A stretch of DNA of 64,000 nucleotides from Flammeovirgaceae bacterium BBD 1991-12 (GTDB lineage Bacteria; Bacteroidota; Bacteroidia; Cytophagales; Cyclobacteriaceae), in the NCBI GenBank assembly GCA_001657315.1, contig LYSV01000011.1, positions 21,820 through 85,819 of the forward strand, given 5' to 3'. Position numbers and translations under genes: made by a program. A model generated the notes under the pieces. That model saw nothing but the letters and a program-made list of their open reading frames with translations. It was not told the DNA's origin and did no database searches. This document shows positions 44,664 to 53,998 of this stretch, piece by piece. The stretch's first letter is position 1; every line of letters starts with the position of its first letter.

Positions 44664-45443
44664 GTGTCTGAATTCCACCGTATCAAAAGTTATATCAGCT
44701 ATTGGCTGGATGCCGTCAACATCCATTCGCTCCACGCTCCTTTTGTTTATGAACTGTACAGGAAAGTCCTGAAGCAAAAGCATCAGAATCCAGCCTATGC
44801 CGCCATTGAAAACATCCGTGAGAAATTCAGGGCAAGCCGGCATTATGTTGAGGTAGATGATCTCGGTAGTGGCTCACAAAAGTCGACTGCATCGACAAGG
44901 AGAGTTTCCGACATTGCAACCTACGGCATAACCCGGAGAAAATACTCGGAGATCATGGCCGATATGATCGACTACATGGATTACCGGCAGATAGTGGAAC
45001 TCGGTACTTCCCTTGGTATCAATACCTTATATTTATCTGCAAAACCGAACACACAGGTCACAACATTTGAAGGTTCAGCATCTCTGGTCAATATCGCAAA
45101 TGAGCTGCTGGAAGATCAAAGGAAAAATGTTACCGTCATAGAAGGGAACATTGACAAAACCCTGCCGTTATTTCTGGAAAGCTCCCCCAAACTTGATTTT
45201 ATTTACTTCGATGCCAATCACCAATACAGAGCTACCCTACGCTATTTTGATCTCTGCCTTCAGCAGGGCCATGACCAAACCTGCTTTGTTTTTGACGACA
45301 TCCATCTCTCCGAGGAAATGGAAAGGGCATGGGACTGGATCAAAAATCACTATCAGGTTACGCTTACCCTTGACCTTTACCAAATTGGAATTGTATTCAT
45401 CAATCCCGAATTGAGAAAGCAGCATTATGTTCTTGAGCTTTAA
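44664..45443 (+). CDS. class I SAM-dependent methyltransferase
   Basis: This 259-residue protein has a Rossmann-like methyltransferase core: IVELGTSLGINTLYLSAK (motif I), TTFEGSASLVNIAN (motif II) and LDFIYFDANHQYRATL (motif IV). The start is GTG 44664; an in-frame ATG would drop about 45 residues, including the N-terminal helix. Substrate unknown. The gene overlaps the next one by 17 bases (45427). Confidence 0.82.
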   Translation: MSEFHRIKSYISYWLDAVNIHSLHAPFVYELYRKVLKQKHQNPAYAAIENIREKFRASRHYVEVDDLGSGSQKSTASTRRVSDIATYGITRRKYSEIMADMIDYMDYRQIVELGTSLGINTLYLSAKPNTQVTTFEGSASLVNIANELLEDQRKNVTVIEGNIDKTLPLFLESSPKLDFIYFDANHQYRATLRYFDLCLQQGHDQTCFVFDDIHLSEEMERAWDWIKNHYQVTLTLDLYQIGIVFINPELRKQHYVLEL

Positions 45444-46635
45444 AAAAAGACTTTTTTGGGGGGTGGCATTGCTTCTGATCTTTCTGGTGTTCATCCTCCC
45501 GAATGTCTTTAACAGCGGGGAAAGGGACACTTTTCAGCCCCGCAGAAAGATGGAAAGGGCTGAAAAATTATTCTCAACGGATCCTGATGCAGATTCTGTG
45601 GTAATGCCCATATCGGATTTCTATTCACGGGGAAAGGTGGCACATATAGTTCTGGGCAAACATCATCGCGACCTGTGGACCACTCCGGTCCGGCTGCCGG
45701 TATACCTTGGTTTGGATTCGCTAAAATTCATTAAGTCGGGAGGTGGCCAGCAAACCACCAGCCTCGAAGTTAAAACCGGGGACGGTCTGCACTTCACCTT
45801 TCGATCGGTAAACAAGGACAATGCCAACATTCTACCTCCATTTCTGAAGCTATCCTTTCTCAGACCCTTTCTCAGGGATCAGGCCTCAGCACTCAATCCC
45901 TTTGCTGCTCCTGTAGTGTGCCGGCTTATGGGTGGACTGGATATAATACATCCCAACTCACAAATATATATTATCCCTGTGACCAATGGCCCCGATACCA
46001 TCTCATCCGTTTTTGCCGGGCAGGCCGTATTGTTCGAGGAGGAATTAGGTAAAAGCTGGCGTGACAACCCACGGTTTGACAATGCTGAAAGGGTAGTCAA
46101 AACGGAAGATATGCTGACAGAGCTCAGGGCCGGTCAGGTACATCTGGACGCTGGTGGGTACATAAGGTGCCGCCTGCTCGACTTTCTTATCAGCGATTGG
46201 GACAGGCACAGCAAGCAGTGGAAATGGAGCATTTATAATATAAACGATCAGCAAATCGCAAAACCTGTTCCTATCGACAGAGACATGGCCTTTTGCAATT
46301 ATGCTGATGGAATGGCCAGTAAACTGGTGATGATCTTCAATAATAAGTTCCAGTCTTTCCTGAAAGAACCATTGAATGTAGAAGCACTTACCAAAAATTC
46401 CCTCTCGCTGGACCGGGATTTGTTAAGAGGTGTAGATAGGGGATTATTTATAGCTGAGTCTCTGACCATAAAAAGAAAATTAACCGACTCTCTCATAGTG
46501 AGCGCCTTTGCATCTTACCCTCCGGAAATATTTGCCATGGCAGGAGAAGATCATATTCAAACCCTTAGTATGAGAAGAGATCAGGTAGAGCAAGTAGCCC
46601 ATCAGTTTTTTGACATAGTAAATCGTGAAGAGTAG
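45427..46635 (+). CDS. membrane-anchored protein with kinase-like domain
   Basis: This 402-residue protein has one N-terminal membrane helix (about 9-28). It then shows a block seen in the kinase-like parts of larger Bacteroidota and Gemmatimonadota envelope proteins: GKHHRDLW (77-84), SGGGQQTTSL (104-113), FRSVNKD (125-131), DWDRH (257-261) and PIDRDMAF (282-289). DWDRH plus a later DxD resembles the catalytic and metal-binding residues of Fam20/HipA-type atypical kinases. If active, it would phosphorylate a periplasmic target. Unlike the larger relatives it has no attached barrel. The family similarity is from memory and motif reading. Confidence 0.55.
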   Translation: MFLSFKKRLFWGVALLLIFLVFILPNVFNSGERDTFQPRRKMERAEKLFSTDPDADSVVMPISDFYSRGKVAHIVLGKHHRDLWTTPVRLPVYLGLDSLKFIKSGGGQQTTSLEVKTGDGLHFTFRSVNKDNANILPPFLKLSFLRPFLRDQASALNPFAAPVVCRLMGGLDIIHPNSQIYIIPVTNGPDTISSVFAGQAVLFEEELGKSWRDNPRFDNAERVVKTEDMLTELRAGQVHLDAGGYIRCRLLDFLISDWDRHSKQWKWSIYNINDQQIAKPVPIDRDMAFCNYADGMASKLVMIFNNKFQSFLKEPLNVEALTKNSLSLDRDLLRGVDRGLFIAESLTIKRKLTDSLIVSAFASYPPEIFAMAGEDHIQTLSMRRDQVEQVAHQFFDIVNREE

Positions 46636-46674
46636 TTTTTTGATTTTCTGTTGATGTTTTTTGGTGTTTGGGAT

Positions 46675-46704
46675 TTTCCGGTAACAACAGGTAGCTGCCG
46701 GAAA
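46675..46704. repeat. short hairpin after the kinase-like gene
   Basis: TTTCCGG (46675-46681) is complementary to CCGGAAA (46698-46704), with a 16-nt loop and no T run. It may be a weak 3' structure or a member of the intergenic repeat family. Confidence 0.4.
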
Positions 46705-46746
46705 CTATTTCAATAGTCGGGAGTCTTTACTTCAGGGCAAGTAGAT

Positions 46747-47556
46747 ATGGTTTTAAGCTGGAAAAGACTACTCACCATCATTTTAATAACCATTGCGGGC
46801 AATGCAATGGTCAACCTCACCTTTGGATGGCTCAATGACCAGGAAAATGCTCTGTTTGACCCTTCTGAAATGCTTCGCTCATTTTTAACGATCTTCGTCA
46901 TTCTTCAGGGGGTACATGTCATCAACGCCAGAATAGATACCGTCATAACCTGGGAAAACCGGCCAATGCACCGGCTGCTGCTGCAGATACTGATCAATAC
47001 CCTCTGGATATTGATTTCACTGAATGGTTTTGCACTTTTCTTCACTTATATTGACTCCGGAGATTTCTTCAGGTTTGATGAAATGATCATTATCAATTTG
47101 ATCGCCGTTACACTCATCAGTCTTTATTCCCTGGGCGATCTGGGCTTTTATTTTTTCCGGAAATGGCAAAAGCAGAGGGCCTTTACTCTCAAAAAAAGTG
47201 AAAGCAATGGTCATATAAAGACCTTACCTGTTAAACTGGGAAAAAAGACCATTATACTTCCTGTGCAGGAGATAATTTCACTTTTCACGGAAAATAAGAG
47301 CACATGGCTGTTGACGGCAGAAGGCAAAAAGCTTATCTACGACTTTTCACTGGACGAAACAGAAAAGAAGCTGAGTCATCAAGAGTTTTTCAGAGCAAAC
47401 CGCCAGTTTATCATCCGTAAGTGTGTGGTAGAAAAGTATAGCTCAGCTTCTCATGGCAAACTGAACGTCTGGATCCGGAAAAATGAACACCTTCCTGAAC
47501 TCATCGCTGTAAGCCGGCTCAAAGCGGCTAACTTCCGTAAATGGATGAAAGGTTAA
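46747..47556 (+). CDS. membrane-bound LytTR-domain transcriptional regulator
   Basis: The 269-residue protein has four hydrophobic segments in its first about 140 residues (e.g. LLTIILITIAGNAMVNLTF, ILINTLWILISLNGFALF), followed by a LytTR DNA-binding domain (about 160-265: LPVKLGKKTIILPVQEIIS and FFRANRQFIIRKCVVEKY). Such membrane LytTR proteins are thought to sense an envelope signal and regulate a nearby gene; here the neighbouring kinase-like gene is a candidate partner. There is no adjacent histidine kinase. Confidence 0.85.
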   Translation: MVLSWKRLLTIILITIAGNAMVNLTFGWLNDQENALFDPSEMLRSFLTIFVILQGVHVINARIDTVITWENRPMHRLLLQILINTLWILISLNGFALFFTYIDSGDFFRFDEMIIINLIAVTLISLYSLGDLGFYFFRKWQKQRAFTLKKSESNGHIKTLPVKLGKKTIILPVQEIISLFTENKSTWLLTAEGKKLIYDFSLDETEKKLSHQEFFRANRQFIIRKCVVEKYSSASHGKLNVWIRKNEHLPELIAVSRLKAANFRKWMKG

Positions 47557-47742
47557 GCAACCCACGCTGCTTTAGGAGCAAGAAAGAGGACACCATCTAC
47601 CGCGTTCCTGTGGGGTGCACTCTTGCTGTGCAGGAATGACAAAAAAATAGATGAGTGAGTGACACTCAGATTACCTGCTACCTGACTTTTTTAAACAAAT
47701 CTCATACATAAAGAGAGGCACCACACCCATTGTCAGGGCTTC

Positions 47743-48096
47743 TTATTGGTTATTGTGACTTATACTTGTTAATTTATCGTTTATCGCCTGTTCTACAAAC
47801 TGATTTAAAGATAACCCTAATTCTAACGATTTATAAGCGGCTTGTTTATGTAAATTTGGTTTAATCCTCACATTAAACGTTCCTTTGTAAGATTTATGAG
47901 GTACCTTGCCAAGAGATTCACATATTTCCAAATAATCTTCTACAGCTTCCTGAAATGATCTTTTCAATTGACCTACATTTTCTCCTTCAAAAGTGATCAA
48001 ATCATCAACCCCCTCTAGTTTGCCAAAAAACACATCGTCATCTGTACTGTAGTGAACAGTACCTATAAAATCCTTGTATTTCAATACATCTTTCAT
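47743..48096 (-). CDS. hicB: HicB-type antitoxin
   Basis: This 117-residue protein has the HicB layout: an N-terminal partial RNase H-like fold (YKDFIGTVHYSTDDDVFFGK) and a C-terminal ribbon-helix-helix segment (FNVRIKPNLHKQAAYKSL). It would neutralise HicA and bind the hicAB operator. Its start overlaps the hicA stop by 4 bases (ATGA), so the two are translationally coupled. Confidence 0.9.
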   Translation of the reverse strand: MKDVLKYKDFIGTVHYSTDDDVFFGKLEGVDDLITFEGENVGQLKRSFQEAVEDYLEICESLGKVPHKSYKGTFNVRIKPNLHKQAAYKSLELGLSLNQFVEQAINDKLTSISHNNQ

Positions 48097-48350
48097 AATA
48101 ACCCTTGATCTTTTAATTCTCCGATTACATAATCTATCACATACATTTTTAAAATGTTACCAGGATGGGGTTTGTGAAGTCTAATAATATGTTTTGTATC
48201 TTCTCTCACAAATGCTCTCCTGGAACCAGCCGTTTTGCCTTTTTTAATTTCCTGATATCCAAAATGATTAAGAACTTTTACCAGTTCATCATAGGTAAAA
48301 TCCCTTGGTCTTGAAAGCAGCTTTCGTATCAGTTTGTCTATCTTACTCAC
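48093..48350 (-). CDS. hicA: HicA-type mRNA interferase toxin
   Basis: This 85-residue protein has the double-stranded RNA-binding-like HicA fold with the catalytic histidine in HIIRLHKPHPGNILK. Such toxins cleave mRNA and are neutralised by HicB. The toxin gene comes first on the minus strand. Its ATG lies 7 bases after an exact -7 box, implying a leaderless mRNA. Confidence 0.9.
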   Translation of the reverse strand: MSKIDKLIRKLLSRPRDFTYDELVKVLNHFGYQEIKKGKTAGSRRAFVREDTKHIIRLHKPHPGNILKMYVIDYVIGELKDQGLL

Positions 48351-48357
48351 TTAAACG

Positions 48358-48388
48358 CAAAAGTAACGCAACTGTTTTGTAGTTGCAA
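48358..48388 (-). promoter_or_regulatory. hicAB promoter and putative operator
   Basis: On the minus strand, TTG (48386-48388) and TACTTTTG (48358-48365) are separated by 20 bases. Between them lies the inverted repeat GCAACT-N7-AGTTGC (48368-48386), a candidate site for HicB or HicAB. The elements are seen; binding is inferred. Confidence 0.55.
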
Positions 48389-48843
48389 ATAATTGTATGA
48401 GGTAAAAAAATTCACTTCTGAGCTCATTACAGTAGGCAAATTTCATCAAACAGGCTACCTCAAAGCTTGCTGTGTGGAGTAAAAGAGGCAAACATAAAGT
48501 AGAGGGATACACAAAGGGTGATTTTTACAAGCATCAAACCGTTACCTCAGTAGTGTTCCCAGTAGCAGAATCGATGGATTCACAGCATCCGACAGGCTGA
48601 TCTCTGCTCTTGTCTGTAGGAAGGGCGGTAAAAAAAAAAGTGTCAATAAGAAACAAAAGAAAAACAGCACCGGCTCTCATTCGGAATGGTTTACATAGAC
48701 AGTTCAGCTATTAAAACCGATCATTTCAACTGATAAAAGGCCTTTTTTCTACCTACTACCCTATTACCTCCGTTGCTTTGTCTGACAGTCAATGACTGAC
48801 CCTGGTGATCGTAGCGATCAAAGTATTACCAACCGGATGTATT
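48389..48843. other. intergenic region upstream of the serine hydrolase gene
   Basis: About 455 bases with no supported gene, RNA or repeat. It contains a homopolymer A tract near 48630. The last 39 bases are an in-frame extension of the serine hydrolase frame but are not used as coding. Confidence 0.45.
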
Positions 48844-49959
48844 ATGAAATCAAAAGCTGCTCTTTTCTTTCTCATTTTTCTTCTTGTTACCTGTGCCAAC
48901 GCCCAGAATCACAGGAAATTCCACAAGGCACAAAAGATCCTCGACAAGGCCACAAAGGCAGGCCTTGTGGGCGTGGCCTTACACATTGACCATCCCAGGT
49001 GGGGCAGTCAGACAGTGACCAGCGGCTTTGCCGACAGGGAGACATCGGAACCTCTTGAAAAGGATCATATTTTTTCACTGGCCAGTGTTGGAAAAACCTA
49101 TACAGCCACTACCGTAATGTCACTGGTACAGCAGGGCAGGCTCAAACCTGACGACGCTATCAGCAAATATCTGCCTGATGAAATTGTGGATAATCTACCA
49201 CTGGGGCATTCGGTCACCATAAGGCACCTTCTGAACATGACCAGCGGTTTTTACAACTATGAGCACCACCCTGTACTTAATCAATTGTATCTGGACGGAA
49301 AACTATCGCTGGACACTCTTTCTCACCTGGAAGCATTGCAACGATACGCCTACGGACAGCCTGCCACTGCTGCACCCGGTAAGGAAGTACACTACAGCAG
49401 TACCAACTACATGCTTCTGGCAATGATCATGGATACCATATTGGGAGAGTACCATGGCCATTATATGGAGCAAACTATCTTTGCCCCCCTGAAATTAAGA
49501 TCGACCAGCTACAGGAAATCCCCTGACCGGTGGCTATCATCGGCCTACGGTGATATCAATGACAACGGGAGGCTTGAAAATATAACTCCCATGGCTATTG
49601 AAACTACCAACTGGTTCATAGGTGATGACGGGGTATATGCCAATGCGGAAGAAGCCTGTCGCTTCATGAAAGCCCTGCTCACAGGACAGATCACCAATCA
49701 ACAAACACTAAAGGAAATGACTACATGGGTGGAAGATCAATATGGTATGGGACTAATGTACGATAAAGCTTTTCCGTACAAGGAGGTGATCGGTCATACA
49801 GGAAGGGGTATCGGGTCCACAACAGATGTACACTACTTCCCAAGGCAGGGGATCACGTTGGCACTACTATGCAATACAGGCAAAAGAGTGGGTGATCCGC
49901 AGTTTGGTAAAGCTTACAACAGGCTCAGGAAAAGAATTGTGAAGTTGCTGTTTCTTTAA
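48844..49959 (+). CDS. serine hydrolase, class C beta-lactamase/DD-peptidase family
   Basis: This 371-residue secreted or lipid-anchored enzyme has a signal segment (SKAALFFLIFLLVTCANAQ), the SxxK motif SVGK in SLASVGKTYTA, the YSS motif in HYSSTNYMLL, and an HTG triad-like motif (GHTGRG) in place of KTG. Members act as beta-lactamases, D-aminopeptidases or esterases; the class A/C lactamase function is not implied. The ATG at 48844 is chosen because the upstream codons from 48805 lack a signal. Confidence 0.85.
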   Translation: MKSKAALFFLIFLLVTCANAQNHRKFHKAQKILDKATKAGLVGVALHIDHPRWGSQTVTSGFADRETSEPLEKDHIFSLASVGKTYTATTVMSLVQQGRLKPDDAISKYLPDEIVDNLPLGHSVTIRHLLNMTSGFYNYEHHPVLNQLYLDGKLSLDTLSHLEALQRYAYGQPATAAPGKEVHYSSTNYMLLAMIMDTILGEYHGHYMEQTIFAPLKLRSTSYRKSPDRWLSSAYGDINDNGRLENITPMAIETTNWFIGDDGVYANAEEACRFMKALLTGQITNQQTLKEMTTWVEDQYGMGLMYDKAFPYKEVIGHTGRGIGSTTDVHYFPRQGITLALLCNTGKRVGDPQFGKAYNRLRKRIVKLLFL

Positions 49960-50007
49960 CCGGTTATCATACCGGAATTTTTAACCTTAAAGTACCTGGT
50001 TATAGTA

Positions 50008-50409
50008 TCATGCAGCCAGTGACCTTTTCTTACTGGTCTCTAACCAGAGCTCCTGTTGCTTATTCATGATCAGCTTATTGTCGAGCCCCAGTCCGGTATG
50101 GTATATATTGAAGATCAGGCTCCATTCGGAGTTATCCATTATGCCGTCAGCATTGGCAATGAGACATGTCCACGCTATAAACCTGATCTGGGTTGCATGG
50201 TCCAGCTGCCCAAGCTCTTCAATGCAGGAATTGATCAATTCCTTACGGTTACTACTCTCAAGTTCCTTGATAGAATTGTTAAAACGGACATCATCCATTT
50301 TCTCATACTGCATCATTTTTTTGCTCATGAGCAGCTCTTTTTCATCTACCTCGCCATCTGCATGGATCAGGAGATAGACCAGTTTAATTAAGACTTTGTG
50401 TTCATCCAT
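50008..50409 (-). CDS. TerB-like (tellurite-resistance fold) protein
   Basis: This 133-residue protein has the TerB helical pattern with two calcium-loop-like acidic motifs, IHADGEVDEKEL and ANADGIMDNSEW. TerB-like domains are common in Bacteroidota and are not proof of tellurite resistance. It is divergent from the next gene. Confidence 0.75.
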   Translation of the reverse strand: MDEHKVLIKLVYLLIHADGEVDEKELLMSKKMMQYEKMDDVRFNNSIKELESSNRKELINSCIEELGQLDHATQIRFIAWTCLIANADGIMDNSEWSLIFNIYHTGLGLDNKLIMNKQQELWLETSKKRSLAA

Positions 50410-50547
50410 GGGTCTGATTTTTTACTTTATTTATTAAATAAAAATCATACCATTTACATTTGAACGTCGAAATACGGCAGTATTGGCCATTTATATGCCA
50501 CAAATTATTCTCTTATTGGGAATTATTCTAATTTTAAGAATTAGTCT

Positions 50548-51018
50548 ATGTTTGAATCAGCAAATAAACCTGAAGAGATCCCGGCGTTATTCATCCGGTA
50601 CTGGAATGAAAGACGGGCGGACGGCATCGCTTCCCTTTTTCCTGAAGAAGCCGAGTTTGTAAACGTAGTCGGGCTTTGGTGGCACACCCGTGAAGACATA
50701 CGTAAAGCACATGATTACGGGCTGAGAGTAATTTTCAACAATTCCACACTCAGTTTAATACGATCCAGTATCAAATACCTCTCTAACGATATTGCCGTAG
50801 TCCATGCCAAAATGAAACTTGAAGGCCAAACGTCTCACGATGATACCTCCCACCCGGCTACAAGAAGGAACATTTTTACCTTTGTTATCAAAAGAAATGG
50901 TGGTCAGTGGCTGTGCGAAGCGGCGCACAACACCGATATCATACCGGGAATGGAAACCCATATTATTGATGATTCCGGTAATATAAAGGCCGTCGACTAC
51001 AGGAAAAAAACAACATAG
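50548..51018 (+). CDS. SnoaL/DUF4440-like protein of the NTF2 superfamily
   Basis: This 156-residue protein shows the SgcJ/EcaC or DUF4440 pattern: YWNERRADGIASLFPEEAEF, WWHTREDIRKAHDYGL and IAVVHAKMKLEG. The fold often makes a small enzyme or ligand-binding cup. The -7-like TATGTTTG at 50547 overlaps the start codon and is not used as a promoter. Function is unknown. Confidence 0.8.
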   Translation: MFESANKPEEIPALFIRYWNERRADGIASLFPEEAEFVNVVGLWWHTREDIRKAHDYGLRVIFNNSTLSLIRSSIKYLSNDIAVVHAKMKLEGQTSHDDTSHPATRRNIFTFVIKRNGGQWLCEAAHNTDIIPGMETHIIDDSGNIKAVDYRKKTT

Positions 51019-51123
51019 ATCACAGCTACGGTCGGTATCAGCTGCCTTTTATATTGCAACATGTTATCAAATGTAATATTTTAATGATCCGGTATAAACT
51101 GCTACCGGAAACCACGGATACCT

Positions 51124-51804
51124 ATGTCTATTGTCAGTCGTCAAAAGTATTTTCATTTAAAATTTTATCCGGCCGTTATATTGTTTTTTGCAACCATCCT
51201 GTTTTTATGGATTACACCTGTTTTTGCTCAGCAATGGAATTTTGGGGTAAAGGGAGGGCCGTCATTTAGCAGGATCAATGCGGAAAACATAGAAAACGAA
51301 ACCAGTCGAAGGGGTTATCATATTGGTATGTTTATTGGCAAACAATTTACCGATGTATTGCATCTGAATACAGAGGTACTATACTCTGCACAGGGCTCCA
51401 CGTTAGAACGGATGGTGGAAAGACGTAACGAGACCTTTCCGGTTACATGGGAGAGTAACATCAACTATATCCAGTTACCCATAACCGCGAGGGTGATACC
51501 TGCCAAATTCATACATCTGGATGCCGGCATCGGAGTAGGCTACCTGGTCGGTGTTACGGTAAGCCGTGATGGCGACCGCTTCAACTCATTTGACGAAGTG
51601 GACAGAAGCAATTTTAAGAATATGGACTGGAGCATTATTCTTGGAGCAGGGTTTAACCTGCATACAGTCACGATCGGTGGCAGGTGGCAAAGGGCCGTTA
51701 CCGGATTCCCGGACTCGGCAGGGGCAGACAGAATCATGAAGGGAGCTGTAAACAATGTCTTTCAGTTGTACCTTGGTTATATATTACCTAAAAAAGGCAG
51801 ATAA
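51124..51804 (+). CDS. outer-membrane beta-barrel protein, PorT-like
   Basis: This 226-residue protein has a signal sequence (AVILFFATILFLWITPVFAQ) and an OmpW/PorT-like eight-strand pattern starting FGVKGGPSFSRIN and ending YLGYILPKK. Such proteins are common in Bacteroidota envelopes, sometimes tied to T9SS assembly. No further function can be read. Confidence 0.8.
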   Translation: MSIVSRQKYFHLKFYPAVILFFATILFLWITPVFAQQWNFGVKGGPSFSRINAENIENETSRRGYHIGMFIGKQFTDVLHLNTEVLYSAQGSTLERMVERRNETFPVTWESNINYIQLPITARVIPAKFIHLDAGIGVGYLVGVTVSRDGDRFNSFDEVDRSNFKNMDWSIILGAGFNLHTVTIGGRWQRAVTGFPDSAGADRIMKGAVNNVFQLYLGYILPKKGR

Positions 51805-51839
51805 ACCTGTTACCGCTGCTTATTGGGTTGTGGTCTTAC

Positions 51840-52703
51840 TCAAATATTGTGAAGATTTATGGTAAGCACCGGAATATCGGATTCGCGGGTGATCTCTTCT
51901 GAAGTGCTATGGGAGAAGACTCTGAAAAACCCACCTTCTACGTGTGTGAGAACGGCAAGCAGGCTTGCACCTCTGGCATGCGCAAATGCGATCAGGCCAC
52001 GCTCCTTATCTTCATTTTCCGTAACCGTCACATTATAATTCAGCAGCCCGTGCCTTTGTGAAAAATCCTTCAGTTGCGCCTCCAGAATAGAGTGATTACT
52101 ACTTCCCGGATCGGCTACATGTACCACGTCCACTGTCGAATTCAGGTGTGTTGAGAGGTCATTGATGTAGCCCATCGCTTTGGAAAAATCGTCCTTGCCA
52201 TCCTGCTTAAGGTCCAGGCCCAGTACGATATGTCCAAAATCTGTTTCACTGTATTTATCCCTGACGGAGATCACCGGGCATCCTACTTTTTGGATCACCT
52301 GCTCGGTATGATTACCAGTGAAGAACTCTTCTATAGTTTCTTCGCCTGTGGTTCCCATTACGATAAGATCGATCCCTTTTCCATTTACATACTGCTCCAC
52401 GCCTCCATCAAAGTCCTCATCATAAACTTCGTAGTGGATATCACCGGAATTCCGGCTGTATCCGGAAGCCAGATTACCAAGTCGCTCATAGTTTTTGCGA
52501 ATCAGCTGTATGGTGAACAGGTTTTCATTATCCCCGTACTTACGGTCCACATCGCCGCTGGCCGTAAAGCTCTTTCCATAGGGATGATCAATAAAGTTGA
52601 CAAGATATATTTTTGCACTCAGCCTGTCTGCGATATCAACAGCGAGTTTCAGCGCATTTTCAGAAATGTCCGAAAGATCAGAGGGTACAAGTATCTTTTC
52701 CAT
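51840..52703 (-). CDS. universal stress protein with two Usp domains
   Basis: The 287-residue protein has two Usp modules. The first contains ILVPSDLSDISENALKLAV and the ATP-binding loop GTTGEETIEEFFTGN (G2xG9xG). The second contains IVLGLDLKQDGKDDF but its ATP loop is degenerate. Tandem Usp proteins occur widely under stress control. It is transcribed alone. Confidence 0.88.
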   Translation of the reverse strand: MEKILVPSDLSDISENALKLAVDIADRLSAKIYLVNFIDHPYGKSFTASGDVDRKYGDNENLFTIQLIRKNYERLGNLASGYSRNSGDIHYEVYDEDFDGGVEQYVNGKGIDLIVMGTTGEETIEEFFTGNHTEQVIQKVGCPVISVRDKYSETDFGHIVLGLDLKQDGKDDFSKAMGYINDLSTHLNSTVDVVHVADPGSSNHSILEAQLKDFSQRHGLLNYNVTVTENEDKERGLIAFAHARGASLLAVLTHVEGGFFRVFSHSTSEEITRESDIPVLTINLHNI

Positions 52704-52880
52704 GGTTGACTAATTCGTTGTTTGAATTCAAAATTTATGAAAATCAAAACAATTAATGAACTTTTATATGAGAATAGCCTGCCTCACGGCCTTTCATAGT
52801 AGTCTTAATATCTGTCAAAACACTAAAATTAGTTAGACTCAAGGGCCGATTTGAGATAACCTGGTTATAGATTGCAGGTA

Positions 52881-53261
52881 CTAATCAGTATCCAGCAGCC
52901 GACCCAGCTCCTTGGTTATAGCGGGACTCATAGGCTTCACAAAATAGTCCTTCACACCGTACCGGCTACACTCACTTTTATCGTCAGAATTACCGGATGA
53001 GGTGAGCACAGCCACTTTGATATCCCTTAAGTGTCTGATCTGAAGCGATTTCTCCAAAAATTGTCGTCCATTCATCACGGGCATATTAAGATCCAGAATG
53101 ATCAGGTCAGGGTTATGGTTTTCCAGATGCCTGAGGGCCTCCTGACCGTTGGTCGCCCGGGTTATTTCAAAATCACTGAAGTGCCGTCTTAAAATGGCAT
53201 CAGACACAAAGGCATCAATTTCATCATCTTCCACCAACAGTATACTCTTTATTTGTGACAT
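52881..53261 (-). CDS. single-domain response regulator
   Basis: This 126-residue receiver domain has the acidic pocket EDD (11-13), phosphoacceptor D57 in LIILDLNMPVMNG and the conserved lysine in DYFVKPM. There is no output domain, so it likely works through phosphorelay or protein contacts, as in CheY-type proteins. An exact -7 box lies 23-30 bases upstream (53284-53291). No cognate kinase is adjacent. Confidence 0.93.
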   Translation of the reverse strand: MSQIKSILLVEDDEIDAFVSDAILRRHFSDFEITRATNGQEALRHLENHNPDLIILDLNMPVMNGRQFLEKSLQIRHLRDIKVAVLTSSGNSDDKSECSRYGVKDYFVKPMSPAITKELGRLLDTD

Positions 53262-53283
53262 GCAATAAATAGTTGACCAATGC

Positions 53284-53291
53284 CAAATTTA
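53284..53291 (-). promoter_or_regulatory. -7 promoter element of the response regulator gene
   Basis: On the minus strand TAAATTTG matches TAnnTTTG exactly, 22 bases before the start codon. No other feature is visible between 53292 and 53544. Confidence 0.45.
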
Positions 53292-53544
53292 CGATTAGCC
53301 GAACCTATCAGAATGCATTTCTGGATCAACCCTTGCAGATCTTCGATGGACTGACATTTACAGTCGTTCAGTTTAATTTTTATCCTATACCTGCATTTTT
53401 CTGATCCAGAGCCTAAAATTTAACGTTAAGGACACCTGACGGGGCCATATGGGAAAGGCAACAGGAGCTCTTTTGATCCAATAAAATCAGGGCAGGTGAT
53501 CATCCACAGGTTCAGGATTGCAGTCATTTACAATCACCCGATCA

Positions 53545-53799
53545 TTAACCAATGGAACCTACCACACGGGTCATAAATCCATTGAGCGCCTCTTTTTTGT
53601 TCACGCCGTTCTTCATCTCTTTGTCTACCTCAAGGGCGCCATACAGGTTGGACAACATTTCCCCCAGCACTTCAAGCTCTTCATCCCGGATACCGGGCGC
53701 CTCTGCCATGTGTTCAAGCAGTTGGATAGCTTCTTCCACCCAATCCTCATCATGCTGGTCAATGAAATCAACAATGTGTTTTATCAACGGTAGTCTCAT
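53545..53799 (-). CDS. DUF6952 small conserved protein
   Basis: This 84-residue acidic protein (PLIKHIVDFIDQHDEDWVEE, then MLSNLYGALEVDKEM and KKEALNGFMTRVVGSI) matches a small protein family common in Bacteroidota, which I recall as DUF6952. ATG 53799 is used in preference to the GTG at 53808. Function unknown. Confidence 0.75.
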   Translation of the reverse strand: MRLPLIKHIVDFIDQHDEDWVEEAIQLLEHMAEAPGIRDEELEVLGEMLSNLYGALEVDKEMKNGVNKKEALNGFMTRVVGSIG

Positions 53800-53998
53800 G
53801 TCGTTCACTTTTTAATTCCAACGGCGAATTTCAAAAGAAGAGGTAGACGTGAGGTTCAAACCCGATTAAAAGTTCCTATGATCCCATAGATTTTTGCGAT
53901 AACAGGCTACTTGCCACGTTCTGGATACTGAGGGCTGATTGACTGGTGAATGCCGGTGAAGGTTTGAAGAGACTGACTGCAACACGTAGAGTTGGCGA

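Noticed and set aside
50547..50554. TATGTTTG as a promoter for the SnoaL-like gene
   Set aside because: It matches TAnnTTTG but overlaps the start codon itself, so it cannot serve that gene.
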